Assembly: GCA_964019425.1 (NCBI GenBank)
Contig: OZ025817.1
Coordinates: 1 to 64,000, forward strand
Length of the DNA: 64,000 bases
Direction of reading: 5' to 3'
Source of the DNA: Flectonema sp. DT1601
Taxonomy: Eukaryota > Euglenozoa > Diplonemea > Diplonemida > Diplonemidae
Below are positions 41,991 to 53,120 of this stretch, piece after piece (the stretch's first letter is position 1; each line of letters opens with the position of its first letter). The notes under the pieces were generated by a model. The model ran no database searches. It was not told where the DNA came from and worked only from the letters and a program-made list of their open reading frames with translations. A program made the translations under genes and the position numbers.

Positions 41991-43892
41991 TCATATTATA
42001 AGCAATCGACCTCCAGCATCACTATCGTCGCTGGGTTTCCGGCGTCTGAAAGAAAACATATTTATAGCACCAACGAATATCAAGCCAACAACACCAGCAG
42101 CAACAACGCCTCCAGAAAGTTGAAATCCAGATGAACTTTTATTTTCGTCGGTTTTAGTTGATATGTGTGTGATTGACGTTTTAGATATTGGCACAGATAA
42201 TGCTGGGCTATATGTCATGACTGGCTCAAAGGTGTGTGGAACCATGGTAACCTCTGCAGCTGGGTAGTAATAATAATAAGAGTTTTCTCCGTTTTCCGGA
42301 CGAGGAATTTCAAGTTCCAATATTCTGTTATCAATACTGCTACAACTTATTAAAGAGAACAAAGGGTCTGATGATCTGATTGTTTTCCTAGTCAGTCTTG
42401 CTGTTGGCCCAAGAATGAAATGCCAATACGCCATAAAGAACTCAGGCTTAAATACGATCAGACAAGAGGTCAGCTCACGAACGTATGAAATCTTTTGCTC
42501 ATCAATTTCGTAAATTAATTTTGAAGGAACAGCAAAGTTATTCGTCTTAAATCCCTGAACAGAAACATTCAATCCAGACGGTTCTGGCCAATGAACGATA
42601 ACAGCAGGACAGTAGCTCTCAGGATAGCCTACAGGATAGTAACCGAGTCTTCTGGAACTTCCTATAGCTGCCTCGACAACATCCCACGGAGATACTTCAT
42701 CCAAACCAGAAAGAAATACAAATATGTCAGCCTTCAGGTCACGATCCTTGGAAGGGACAGCGTTAATATCATCCACACCATAGCGATGCATAAATCTCGT
42801 GAATCCTTCTGTAAAGGCACAAGGCTGACCTTCAATAACTACCATATTAACACCCCCATAAGGACATTGGTGGGTAGGTTGGCGTAACCAGATCCCATAG
42901 TCTCTCGTTTCTGGTGCAGAGAGAAGAGTCTCCAGCAATCTCTGAGCAGATGGGAGGGTTGGATCAGCTCCCACCACCATCATTACTCGACTACAGGAAC
43001 CTGAGCACTTTGGGTAGGACCAAATGCCTTCAGAATTATAATGAAACTTCCTTCCAAAAGATGACCACTGCGGGAGTGGTTCCCACAAGGTGATCAGTTT
43101 CGGGGTGTTGGTACACTTTCCAGCGGGGTACAGTGAAGGACTCAGTGGGTTGACATTAGGTTCTTCACCAAAGATCCAATACCAGGCAAACTCAAAATCA
43201 TAACTGTCGATTTCACAATCCTTAGTTTCATCAGCACGGGTTGCGTCGTACATCATTTTATAAACCTCATGAGAGTGACTATCTAATAGTTCTGCGGTTA
43301 TTGTGAACTGCGCTCCAAGGTATGAGTTCCAAATATCTGGTGCAGGAAGTACTTTCTGCAGACTGCTGTCCTTCCACCTCGAAATAAATTTCTTGCTTTC
43401 GATCCAAATTGGAATCGTTTTTTGGTACGGCCACGACACCGATGAGAATCTCCCAGTTCCTAAAGTGCATTGTATGGAGTCATCCAACAGGTTCGCCATC
43501 CTGTCGTGCTGATGCCAAGATTCCAAGTGACCATGAACAAAAGTAGTAAAGGGTCTCCTTGGTTTCTCAGGTAACGAATCATCAGCCAGGTATGTAGTGT
43601 AGCCTAATGATTCCCGGCAGCACTTCGGGACTGTGCACGGCTTCCTTCGAACCCAAACAGTGTAACCCTGTCCCAGAAACCACGGAACTGTTGAAAAATT
43701 ACCACCTCCGATTACTATTAAGGATCTCTTCCAACTTCCGCCTGCCGGTGAACCCCAAATTCCGTTTTCATTCACATCCCAGACTGCGCCTGCGTTTTCC
43801 ATTGTCACTGCCAACGAATCGTTTTTATCTAACAGGTCATTTTTGAGATGAGAACCACTCAGCACTGCAGCTGTAATGAGTGCCAGCAGCAT
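41991..43892 (-). CDS. Type I membrane surface-family protein, copy A
   Basis: A 633-residue protein: signal peptide MLLALITAAVLSGS, a large ectodomain with N-glycosylation sequons and many cysteines, and a C-terminal membrane helix (GGVVAAGVVGLIFVGAINMF) followed by FRRRK and a short tail. The ectodomain repeats itself: GIW at 44-46 and 289-291, an F-T-x-F-x-H motif at 115 and 364, and AWYW/AYWHF at 236 and 488, so two homologous domains of about 195-200 residues. Between the last domain and the membrane there is a 70-residue Ser/Thr/Pro/Tyr-rich stalk not found in copies B and C. The TTCACAG acceptor lies 19 nt before the ATG. I recognise no named family. Cell-surface location is inferred. 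Confidence 0.85.
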   Translation of the reverse strand: MLLALITAAVLSGSHLKNDLLDKNDSLAVTMENAGAVWDVNENGIWGSPAGGSWKRSLIVIGGGNFSTVPWFLGQGYTVWVRRKPCTVPKCCRESLGYTTYLADDSLPEKPRRPFTTFVHGHLESWHQHDRMANLLDDSIQCTLGTGRFSSVSWPYQKTIPIWIESKKFISRWKDSSLQKVLPAPDIWNSYLGAQFTITAELLDSHSHEVYKMMYDATRADETKDCEIDSYDFEFAWYWIFGEEPNVNPLSPSLYPAGKCTNTPKLITLWEPLPQWSSFGRKFHYNSEGIWSYPKCSGSCSRVMMVVGADPTLPSAQRLLETLLSAPETRDYGIWLRQPTHQCPYGGVNMVVIEGQPCAFTEGFTRFMHRYGVDDINAVPSKDRDLKADIFVFLSGLDEVSPWDVVEAAIGSSRRLGYYPVGYPESYCPAVIVHWPEPSGLNVSVQGFKTNNFAVPSKLIYEIDEQKISYVRELTSCLIVFKPEFFMAYWHFILGPTARLTRKTIRSSDPLFSLISCSSIDNRILELEIPRPENGENSYYYYYPAAEVTMVPHTFEPVMTYSPALSVPISKTSITHISTKTDENKSSSGFQLSGGVVAAGVVGLIFVGAINMFSFRRRKPSDDSDAGGRLLII

Positions 43893-43911
43893 ATTTATTA
43901 TGTCAGCAGTC

Positions 43912-43984
43912 CTGTGAAGAAATAAGATTACCTTAATGAGTCAGACTAATTAGGAAGGTATGAGAGTGTTTTTATTTGTCTTAC
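43912..43984 (-). other. Conserved 73-nt 5'-leader intron with back-to-back splice sites
   Basis: GTAAGA donor and TTTCTTCACAG acceptor lie in the leader of surface gene A, with the same length and near-same sequence in gene B. The donor directly abuts a CCCTTACAG acceptor, giving AG|GTAAGA with no exon between, as in recursive splice sites. Confidence 0.6.
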
Positions 43985-44009
43985 CTGTAAGGGAAGAAAA
44001 GTGATAAAG

Positions 44010-44312
44010 CTACACGAAAAGATCAATTATTTCATCTGATAGAGAAACAGAACGTGACATAAAGAACAAGAAAAATACAAAAGCAGCAAGTGACCAAATA
44101 GAATTTGGAATTTTTTTCATCCAGTAGGTCCTTCTTCCATACTCAGTTATGTGGAAAAAGATTATTGCGACTGTGATACACAGAAGCTCCAGACTCGAGT
44201 GTACTTTGGACTCTTTCAAGCAGCGTGAAACATGGGTCGTTAGGGAATGGCAAGGATGTTCCTCTTTTTTTTTTTTTTTGAAGTCAGGATTGAATAAAGA
44301 TAAAACAGCCAA
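44010..44312 (-). CDS. Possible small membrane protein or decayed leader exon
   Basis: About 100 codons are open, ending 25-30 nt before the surface-gene leader splice site. Two hydrophobic stretches (LELLCITVAIIFFHI and SIWSLAAFVFFLFFMS). No good ATG at the head; the first in-frame ATG is at MKKIPNS. The last 20 nt resemble the leader region of gene B, so part of it belongs to the duplicated promoter block. Support is weak. Confidence 0.25.
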   Translation of the reverse strand: MAVLSLFNPDFKKKKKEEHPCHSLTTHVSRCLKESKVHSSLELLCITVAIIFFHITEYGRRTYWMKKIPNSIWSLAAFVFFLFFMSRSVSLSDEIIDLFV

Positions 44313-45164
44313 ACATTTAAATTGAGGGATAGTAATAACGTAAGCGCGCCTGGCTTCAGCAGTTAGACAAACTACAACTGATACGCTCAGATTACCACAC
44401 AGCTACCATTATTCTTTCTTAAGGTTAATTTTACTCAACTCTCTTTTTGTCTCCTTTCTCAGTGGTTTCGTTGCTACCTTTTCTAGCAGAACGAACCCGA
44501 GCTGGGGAGAGAGTTGCAAAATAAACACACAAGAAAAAAAGGAAGAAAGGAAATAAAAAAAACAGATGCCTAATTTTTGTTCACTGACAGGTGAAGAAGA
44601 TAAACAATATTTCATTCTCCGACCTTGCCCATGAAAGAAAGAAAGAAAGAAACCGCATTCACACAACAAACACGTCACAAAGCAAAACAAAACAACAACA
44701 AAATAAAAGTAAATAAATGGGTAAAGCAGTTAGCATTAGGAGGAGGTGAAACTTTGACAATGTAAAAACAGTAACAACTTTTAGGGTATTAATATAAAAT
44801 TAGTATCAAAGTACTTGACTGGAAAAAATACTAGTTGTTGTTAATCAAATCACGGTGGGTAACTTGACATGATTAAATATAAAGCAACCTGAAATTGTCT
44901 AAAACGAATATAAGACATGGTCGCAATGAAAAGAGACCAACAGTTGGTATTGATAAAACCCCATATGTGCTGTCGAATATGGGGATTCAGGGGCTACGTA
45001 CTACAGGTTGAGCGTCCATGTCGGTACGTCCCGTTTCAGCTTAAAACTAGTATTTTTTTACACACTTCAAAATCAAATAAATATTAAAGGAAAACTTCGA
45101 GAAAGAACAACTATTTCGCAAAAATAATCAAACAAATAAAAGGGCATTTTTTGAGCTTTTTCAT
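44313..45164. other. Intergenic with R8 repeat
   Basis: R8 occupies about 44744-44850 and is followed by a block (44876-45085) related to 23925-24050 (AATATAAAGCAAC... CAGGTTGAGCG). No gene is supported. Confidence 0.55.
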
Positions 45165-45780
45165 TTGCCCACCTCCATCAGAACCTTTCAAATCAACAAA
45201 ACCAGTTTCTTTTGGACCCCGAATCAATTTTTGGAGGTTCCAATAGAGTCCTGGGTAATTCTTGAGTGCCCCGACAGAAAGGTTATATTCATCAAAATTA
45301 CCTTATCGACAGCGGGGCCAAATTTGAGGCCTGTGAAGAAGAACACCTTCGAAAAAGGTTTTTTTACAACGAGAAGAGGTGACCCTGATGAGCCCCTGTA
45401 CGCGCAGTTTACTAATCCACACGCCACGAAAAAGAGCAGAGGAATTGAGGAAAACGCTATTGTTTTAAGAGAAAAAACTGATCATTTAATTTCCAACAAA
45501 GCGGTGCAGATATGATGAATGTTTTGAGTTACTCGCTTGGATTGTTATCCCCGCTTGTCTTGGAGATAAATTGGATCTTCGCAACTGTCGATTCAACAGT
45601 CGGTCCTCAGATGATATTTCTCTCTATTGTAATGGGGTTTTATTGTTTGGGGTTATTTCGGGGTATTGCTTGGACCAGTAATTGTAGTCGCGAGTTGCAT
45701 GGTCTTTGATTCGAATGAAATAAAAGTCGAACCCGACCCAATTCTATCTCCTCCTCCAGCAAAGAAAAAAGGTGAGACAT
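45165..45780 (+). pseudogene. Decayed gene for a membrane protein, plus strand
   Basis: A 117-codon open stretch without ATG (containing NQFLEVPIESWVILECPD and GDPDEPLYAQFTNP) has normal protein texture. It is followed in other frames by a hydrophobic stretch (GPVIVVASCMVF), then an acidic/proline tail with SPPPAKKK up to a GTGAGA donor-like site. Several frame changes would be needed, so it reads as a dead host gene, perhaps related in plan (loop, membrane helix, Lys-rich tail) to the small gene at 13.4 kb. No family recognised. Confidence 0.4.
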
Positions 45781-46307
45781 TCCCTTAAAAAAGACGATTG
45801 AGATGTTTTTTTTTTCCCCCTCACTTGTTTTTTACCACCCCAAACACTAAATTGATGGCTGTTCTTCGTGCGTAGTTTTTAATGCATGCCTTTGGGAAGA
45901 TCTTTTTTCAGTTCGATTCACACTACGAGAAACACAGTTACTTTGCTGCGGTTATTTTGTTTGCTTCTCACAATTCCTTATGTACTGCGGTACTAAAAAA
46001 GCACCAAGTTCCTGACTGTTTTTTTTTTTCTTTTCTCCTACATTGGAGTTCAATATTTGAATTTGTAAAATACCAACTGTATTGCATCATATTAACATTA
46101 ACAACCTGTTAAGGATACAGCGGTGGAGCCTTTTGAAGTAACTATTTGGGTTTCGAGAGTAATCCATATACCTCTTACCCCTGTTGCTAAGGATACTAGA
46201 ATTACATCTTGGTAACTTGAAAGGGGTTTAACTGTTTGAGTTTGTACGTAAAATACAAATGTATTGTGTCATAAATAACAATAACAATGTTAGTTAGTTA
46301 TAATAAT

Positions 46308-46590
46308 ACAGAACTGACTACGAGGGCGCATCAGTAAGGACCCAATCGCGAAGATTGTAGTTTTATAGCACCCACCTTGCCCAGGTTGTAAACAGCTAAA
46401 GAAAATGAAAGAGAAATGATTTAGGAGTGGAGGGGAAGGTCAAAAAAATAAAAAAATCTTTCTTATTCCATATACATCTTTCCATAATACTGCCATATGT
46501 GTCATATGCCCACACACCACGAAAGAAAATTGAAACCCCGGAACAGTACCGAGGATCGTTCACCACCAGTTGTCCAAAGCATTAGAATTG
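46308..46590 (+). repeat. Repeat R6, copy with both parts
   Basis: 5' part: GACTACGAGGG, CATCAGTAAGGACCCAATCG, GTAGTTTTATAGC. 3' part: CCATATACATC...GTGTCATATGCCCACACACC. Compare 49158-49415 and 52868-53120. Confidence 0.72.
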
Positions 46591-47020
46591 TACAAGCTTG
46601 TATAATTGTAAAAGCTTAGAAGTGTATCACAAATTATCACTCAGCAAGAAATGAAAATCAAAAGGATCAGGTAAGATGACAGTTAGTTTAAGGTCGTAAC
46701 TGCGCCGGACCCAACGATAATTCAACACTAGTTTTAGATACAGTGATAGGGAGGTGAAACTTTGACAATGTAAAAACAGTAACAACTTTAATCAAGTTAC
46801 TTTACTAAAAAAACATTTGTATTTGTTAATCAAAAGATAAATTACAACATGTTCTACTTTGTAAGTAAAATACAAATGTATTGTTTTCATGAACATTAGC
46901 TCCAGGTACAGTGACTAAAAGTGCCTAAATCAACAATTCTTTGAAAGAAATATGTTAGCAAAAATTGCTAGTTCGTAGCGCAGCACTCACCTTGAAGAAC
47001 TTCAGATAGAAAAGGGACTT

Positions 47021-47160
47021 GGATAAATAAATCAAGGGTTAACACGCAACATTGGACATGAAACATCATAACTGGGTTCCGTCCAACCTAATCGCATGCT
47101 TCAAATAAACTACCAGAGAAAGAAATGCTGTCAAGTAAAATTGACCCGGGGAGTGAGGGG
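47021..47160 (+). repeat. Repeat R7, copy a
   Basis: GGATAAATAAATCAAGGGTTA, ...CATCATAACTGG, AATCGCATGCTTCAAATAAA, CTACCAGAGAAAGAAATGCT. Two more copies within 1.5 kb. Confidence 0.78.
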
Positions 47161-47934
47161 AGCTATTACGAATAAAATAATCAAATTAATCAATGAATAA
47201 ATAGGACATCAAACAAACAACGACTTAGTTTCGGGATAAAATTAAGAAAATAAATTCTTCAGAACATAACCCTCAACCCAGCCCTCCTCTTCAGTGAAGG
47301 GTATCTGTCCTGTCCTATTATTACTTTCAGAATATGAATCTATCAACAATTGACATCAAAAAATGTCACATAAAATAAAATAAAAAGAAAGTAAATAAAC
47401 GGCCAACGATTGCAGTTAATACTTTGCGGAGATATGATAAAGAAAAACATTTTGTTTATTTCCGCTTTATTTTGGAATTCCCGAAAGGGGGGCAGAAGGT
47501 TATCACAAAAAAAAAAAAGAAATTTCAAGAAAATCCTACAATCGAAGTTAGTATAATGTGTGTGTTTATTGTAGTAAAAAAAAACTTAAAAAAATAAAAA
47601 AAAAGAATCGGCAAACTTACTTAAGCTGCCACAATCTCGAAGCCTACGAAGCCAAAAGTCAGGAAAAGTTCACAGGATAACAATTAGATCGCTACAGACT
47701 CTCACACACTACAAGACACACAATAACCTGAAACAAATGACTACCTAAACCCACGGACCGCGATTAATCCCCAGAAACTAACAGGTTGGCAAAAAATAAA
47801 GAAGTGATCGAGGAGGGTTAACTGTTTTTGAGCGTATTTCTATATTGTATCAAAAAGTTAACTAAATTTAAACAATTAGTAATAAACACTCCGCAAATGT
47901 CGTAAGAGATTCCACAACTACAATTAAAGGGGTG

Positions 47935-48090
47935 CTTGGATAACACGCAACAAATTAGACATGAAATCATCATAACTGGAATAGTTAGATTCCGTCTACG
48001 CAATCGCATGCTTTAAATAAACTACCAGAGAAAGAAATGCTGTCAAGTCAAATTAACCCGGGGACCACGCACTACTGGTTGAGCTCGATG
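47935..48090 (+). repeat. Repeat R7, copy b
   Basis: Same core as copy a (CTACCAGAGAAAGAAATGCT), with a longer 3' part CCACGCACTACTGGTTGAGC. Confidence 0.75.
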
Positions 48091-48324
48091 GTAACATGGA
48101 TAAATAAATCAAGGTTAACAACTTAATGCGGGGGGGTAATTTGATGCTGCATTTTTAAGCTCAAGAGAACATCTAATTTTTCTTTAAGGTGTATTATACC
48201 AGAGTTAACTAAATAAACATTAGTTATGATACATTTTGACCAAAGGTAACGTTAGCATAGGTAAACACTCTGCATACGACGTAGAGGACTTCACATTATA
48301 AGAAATGTTTCTAACGGGGGGGGG

Positions 48325-48485
48325 ACTTGGATAAATAAATCAAGGGTTAACACAACAACTTAGACATGAATCACTCAAATCAACTGGATTCTGTCCACAC
48401 AAAATCGCATGCTTTAAATAAACTACCAGAGAAAGAAATGCTGTCAAGTCAAATTGATCCGGGGACCACACACTACAGGTTGAGC
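48325..48485 (+). repeat. Repeat R7, copy c
   Basis: Third copy, again GACTTGGATAAATAAATCAA to CCACACACTACAGGTTGAGC. The close spacing suggests tandem duplication with drift. Confidence 0.78.
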
Positions 48486-49157
48486 ATCCCATGCCTTGCA
48501 GGTCGTTACAGCTTGAAAACATTAATGGATTAATAGGAAATCAATAAAATTATCTGGGTGGGTAGTAACGTATGTTAACGTACGAAAAAAAGAAAAGAAA
48601 AATAACATGACAAGAATACGCTGGTTCGTAGCTCACTACCAGTTCAGCCCATCCCATAAACTCAGTTGTGGTTGGTTTGACGCGGGGGGAAGACTGTTTG
48701 ATTAGGATCATACGAATATAAATCTCTTGGATTGCATCAGAGCCCAATAATAAAATTAAAAAAACTCATGATACAGTGACTAAAATGTTAATACAGGCTT
48801 ACACTCTGCAATTGACGTGCTTGCTCTACGTTCTAGTCTGCATACATGTCTCTTTTTCCGTGTTGTCATTCAGTGCAGTACGGAATCGAGTTATTAAATT
48901 ACGAATTAATCGTGAGCCCTGGGAAACCAAAACCAGGGTTTTATGTAACACGGCAGAGTGTAGGTTTCGCCTATAGTCTCGTCAAGAAATAAACAATCTT
49001 TATTAAAAAAATAAAAATGAACATTTCTTAGTAAAATTCTTTATAAAAAAAAGGTTGTTAGCATCAATTGCTAGTTCGTAGCACACTACTAGCGGAGCAC
49101 TCACCTTAAATAAATTAAGGTAATCCAGTTTGTTAGCAAAGTTAGTTAGCAAAATAC

Positions 49158-49415
49158 AAACTGATGACTACGAGGGGTCTGGGTAGCCTGCATCAGTAAG
49201 GACCCAATCGCGAAGATTGTAGTTTTATAGCTTCGGCTGGAAGTGATCGACTCCCAGCCTCCACCTTGCCCAGAGGCTAACAGGTTGTAAACAACTAAAG
49301 AAAATAAAAGAGAAATGATCTGGGAGTGGGGGGGAAGGTGAAAAAAAAAAAAAAAAATCTTCTTTCTTTCATATACATCTTTCTTTATAATACGACCACA
49401 TGTGCCATATGCAAA
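49158..49415 (+). repeat. Repeat R6, longest copy
   Basis: Contains the section missing from 46.3 kb: GCTTCGGCTGGAAGTGATCG and CTTGCCCAGAGGCTAACAGG. The 3' part ends GTGCCATATGC. Confidence 0.75.
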
Positions 49416-49773
49416 ATAAGTTGGAATAACATGAGGGGGTTACATAGTTCAAGGCCTAAGCATTGATATCATAAATGACTTACTGAAGGCTTTAAAAATA
49501 AGTACCACCAGAATTTAAATAACACGACAGAACTATTATCTGTGGGGAACAGAATCGTAACCAGTTCTAAGTCCCAGCTCTGGATCAGAGAGACCACAAG
49601 TATTGCTGAGGATTACTTTGAGTGAGATTACTTTGAGAAAAGATAAAATACATAAATTGACAAAATAAAATAAATAAGGAATAAGGAATCGCCTTTACTT
49701 TCCACTTCTTTCATTTACACAACAAAACTGAGACCGAATCTGATTTGATGACCTGTAGGTAGGTTAAGAATGC

Positions 49774-49805
<32 letters not shown>

Positions 49806-49830
49806 CTTTTCTTTTTCTTTTTTTTTTTTT

Positions 49831-51603
49831 TTAAGTTGGAAGCGATCTTACTACACGTTTTCGTCTCTTAATGATAAATAAACTGACTGAAACCACGAAT
49901 ACGGAACAAGCGATAAGTAGAGATAATTTACTTTCTGAACTGGTAGAGTAATTCGATAAGTGTAGTTTTGCTCGAAGAAGGACAAAAGAAGGACCAGATA
50001 AGGTTGGTTTCGTTACGTATTTATCAATTTGCATAATTGATTTGGTTTCCACACAATTTATTAAGGGGAACAGGGGGTCATTCATTTTAATTGTACTACG
50101 TGTTAGTTTCGCATCTGACCCGAGAATGAAGTGCCAATAGGCCATGAAAAAGTCTGGTCGAATCACAATCAAGTAAGTAGTAAACTCACGAACGAATCCC
50201 ATCCTTTTCGCATTGATGTTGTAAACAGAATCTGAAGGAACTGCGAAACTATTCGTCTCGAATCCCTGAACAGGAACATTCAACCCAGACGGTTCTGGCC
50301 AACGACCGATAACAGCAGGACAGTAGCCAACAGGATTACTTCCCACAGGAAAGTAACCATCTCTCTTTGCACTTGCTTCAGCTGCTTTCATAACATTTAT
50401 TGGCAGCTCTTCTTCCAAACCAGAAAGAAATACAAATATGTCAGCCTTCAGGTCACGATCCTTGGAAGGGACAGCGTTAATATCATCCACACCATAGCGA
50501 TGCATAAATCTAGAGTACCCTTCTGTGAAAGAACAAGGCGTCCCTGAATTAATCTCAATATTAACACCCCCATAAGGACATTGGTAGGTAGGTTGGCGTA
50601 ACCAGATCCCATAGTCTCTCGTTTCTGGTGCAGAGAGAAGAGTCTCCAGCAATTTCCGAGCAGATGGGAGGGTTGGATCAGCTCCCACCACCATCATTAC
50701 TCGACTACAGGAACCTGAGCACTTTGGGTAGGACCAAATGCCTTCAGAATTATAATGAAACTTCCTTCCAAAAGATGACCACTGAGACTGCTCTGTTACA
50801 AAAATCTTCTTTGGAGCGTTGACGCATTTTCCAGCAGGGTACAGTGAAGGACTCAACGCAGTAATGTTTGCATCCTCACCGAAAATCCAACACCAGGCAA
50901 ACTCAAAATTGTAGCTGTCGATTTCACACTTCTTAGTTTCATCAGCACGGGTTGCGTCGTACATCATTTTATAAACCTCATGAGAGTGACTATCTAATAG
51001 TTCTGCGGTTATTGTGAACTGCGCTCCAAGGTATGAGTTCCAAGCATCTGGTGTCGGAAGTACTTTCTGCAGACTGCTGGCCTTCCATTTTTTTATAAAA
51101 TCGTTGTCCGCAATCCAAATTGGAAGCGTACTTTGGTACATCCACGACACCGATGAGAATCTACCAGTTTCTGCAGAGCACAGCACCGAAGCGTCTAACA
51201 GGTTTTCAAACTTGTCTGGTTGATGCCAAGATTCCAAGTGACCATGAACAAAAGTAGTAAAGGGTCTCCTTGGTTTCTCAGGTAACGAATCATCAGCCAG
51301 GTATGTAGTGTAGCCTAATGATTCCCGGCAGCACTTCGGGACTGTGCACGGCTTCCTTCGAACCCAAACAGTGTAACCCTGTCCCAGAAACCACGGAACT
51401 GTTGAAAAATTACCACCTCCGATTACTATTAAGGATCTCTTCCAACTTCCGCCTGCCGGTGAACCCCAAATTCCGTTTTCATTCACATCCCAGACTGCGC
51501 CTGCGTTTTCCATTTTCATTGCCAACGCATCGTTTTTATCTAACAGGTCATTTTTGAGATAAGAACCACTCAGCACTGCAGCTGTAATGAGTGCCAGCAG
51601 CAT
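49831..51603 (-). CDS. Type I membrane surface-family protein, copy B
   Basis: A 590-residue paralogue of copy A. The first 128 residues differ from A at only four positions. Blocks around FGRKFHYNSEGIW and MHRYGVDDINAVP are identical, while 129-178 (KFENLLDASVLCSAETGR...) and the juxtamembrane region differ strongly. Membrane helix LSLLIACSVFVVSVSLFI is followed by KRRKR. The stalk of copy A is absent. Start at the ATG 19 nt after the TTCACAG acceptor; an upstream in-frame GTG is rejected because it lies in the leader intron. Intact. Confidence 0.85.
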   Translation of the reverse strand: MLLALITAAVLSGSYLKNDLLDKNDALAMKMENAGAVWDVNENGIWGSPAGGSWKRSLIVIGGGNFSTVPWFLGQGYTVWVRRKPCTVPKCCRESLGYTTYLADDSLPEKPRRPFTTFVHGHLESWHQPDKFENLLDASVLCSAETGRFSSVSWMYQSTLPIWIADNDFIKKWKASSLQKVLPTPDAWNSYLGAQFTITAELLDSHSHEVYKMMYDATRADETKKCEIDSYNFEFAWCWIFGEDANITALSPSLYPAGKCVNAPKKIFVTEQSQWSSFGRKFHYNSEGIWSYPKCSGSCSRVMMVVGADPTLPSARKLLETLLSAPETRDYGIWLRQPTYQCPYGGVNIEINSGTPCSFTEGYSRFMHRYGVDDINAVPSKDRDLKADIFVFLSGLEEELPINVMKAAEASAKRDGYFPVGSNPVGYCPAVIGRWPEPSGLNVPVQGFETNSFAVPSDSVYNINAKRMGFVREFTTYLIVIRPDFFMAYWHFILGSDAKLTRSTIKMNDPLFPLINCVETKSIMQIDKYVTKPTLSGPSFVLLRAKLHLSNYSTSSESKLSLLIACSVFVVSVSLFIIKRRKRVVRSLPT

Positions 51604-51622
51604 ATTTATTATGTCAGCAGTC

Positions 51623-51695
51623 CTGTGAAGAAATAAGATCACCTTAATGAGTCAGACTAATTAGGAAGGTATGAGAGTGTTTTTATTTGTCTTAC
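51623..51695 (-). other. 73-nt 5'-leader intron of surface gene B
   Basis: Same donor (GTAAGA), acceptor (TTCTTCACAG) and length as in gene A, with the same abutting CCCTTACAG upstream. Confidence 0.6.
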
Positions 51696-52867
51696 CTGTA
51701 AGGGAAGAAAAGATCAATTATGTCAAGTAACGAACATTCATCACATACTATTCTCTACTTGAGCTCAGTTGGTGCTTGTGATTCCATTTGGATGCTTAGT
51801 GGAATTAAAAGTCTGCTCAAAGACTTCCAAACGAACAGCTGCAGATGAAGCAGAGCGTTAAAAATAGAAACTGAAAACAGTGTCTCAGAGGTTCAAAACA
51901 ACACGGCTCATAACAATTATTTTTACGACATTCAGCCTGATGAAGATGGCTGAGAGGTCGAGGCCTTCAGCGCTTTTTTTCAGCTCAAACTTTTACGAAT
52001 CGATCAAATATAAACCTGTGGAAAACTAAAAACAGGAAAAGAAAGAAAGAAAAAAAAAAAAAACATTTCAATGATCCACCTCATCATTTTATGAGGAAAA
52101 TAATTAAAAGAAAGAGTGGAAAAGAAAAAGAAAAACACCACAAAACGACGCACAAAACAAACTGCTCTGCTCTAAAGAAAAGATTCTTACAGACTGCTTA
52201 AAGTCAGATATTTCAAAGAAACTACTGGACACGATAAGTCAGGAAGAGAATGGGATAGACGAATTTAAAAACATACTCTTTGAGCCATTGCAGTGAACTC
52301 GCAAACCAACACAATGATAAATATATCCCTACTTAGAAAGCGACGATTCCATGGGATTACTAATTTATCGAACAGTATATAAAGTGAAACTTTGACTAAT
52401 GTAAAAATAGGAACAACTTTTAGCCATTAATACAAACTTTATATATCAAAGTAATTATTAGTATTATTATTAATCAGATATTTTTTTAATATAAAAAAAA
52501 AAAAATCAAATCAAGAATTCGTAGGACAACAAACAAATAATGATTTGGAATTAAAATTAAATTTTTTTTTTATTTTATTTAGAGATTTTCGCTATTGGGG
52601 GGGTCCAATAATTCATAATATGATTTTCGTTATTTACGAAGCCTAGGAAGCCAAAAACCAGGTAAAGCTCAACAGGGTAACAGTTATATCTTTTCTGTCG
52701 GACCATTCCCCTGCAACGAAATGTTTAACAAGCCCAGTACATTGCGTAGATACAGCAAACTAAGAAGCTACGAAGCAACAGACCCAAATCTTATTAGGAT
52801 TGTTATGGAACAGCTTGCCCAGAGATCAGTATTGATAGTTTATCATTCGTTAGTTAGTTTAAATACA

Positions 52868-53120
52868 GAACTGATGACTACGAGGGGGTCTGGGAAGTAA
52901 GGATGTAATTGCAGTTTTATAGCTTCGGTCGAAAGCGATCGACCATCAACCCTGCCCAGAGGCTACAAGGTTGAAAACTAAAGAAAATAAATGAGGGGAA
53001 AACGTGAAAATTTTTACTCCATTTACGGCATCTTTCTTTATAACACGGAACATATCCACATACCACGAAAGAACATTAAAAAAACACTCGAACAGTACTG
53101 AGGACTGTTCATCCAAAGTT
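52868..53120 (+). repeat. Repeat R6, diverged copy
   Basis: GATGACTACGAGGGGGTCTGG through GCCCAGAGGCTACAAGG to CCACATACCACGAAAGAAC; several internal deletions relative to 49.2 kb. Confidence 0.68.

Larger units (their letters stand above)
45781..49830. other. 4-kb repeat mosaic, no gene supported
   Basis: Composed of R8 (46750), R6 (46308-46590, 49158-49415), R5 (47205-47310), three R7 copies, and single pieces of R2, R9 (GTAAAATACAAATGTATTG at 46250 and 46865) and R10 (48820-48975, again at 54150-54300). No intact gene was found. Confidence 0.6.

Noticed and set aside
44409-44690. Small cysteine-rich frame upstream of surface gene A
   Set aside because: Low-complexity AAG/GAAA-derived codons, no start context and no similarity to anything in the window.
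47021-48485. CRISPR-like array from the three R7 copies
   Set aside because: Spacing is hundreds of bases and irregular, units are about 140 bp, and the genome is eukaryotic.
49831-51642. Longer N-termini of surface proteins from upstream non-ATG starts
   Set aside because: The extra codons lie in the conserved leader with the TTCACAG acceptor; all three copies share the ATG that opens a signal peptide.
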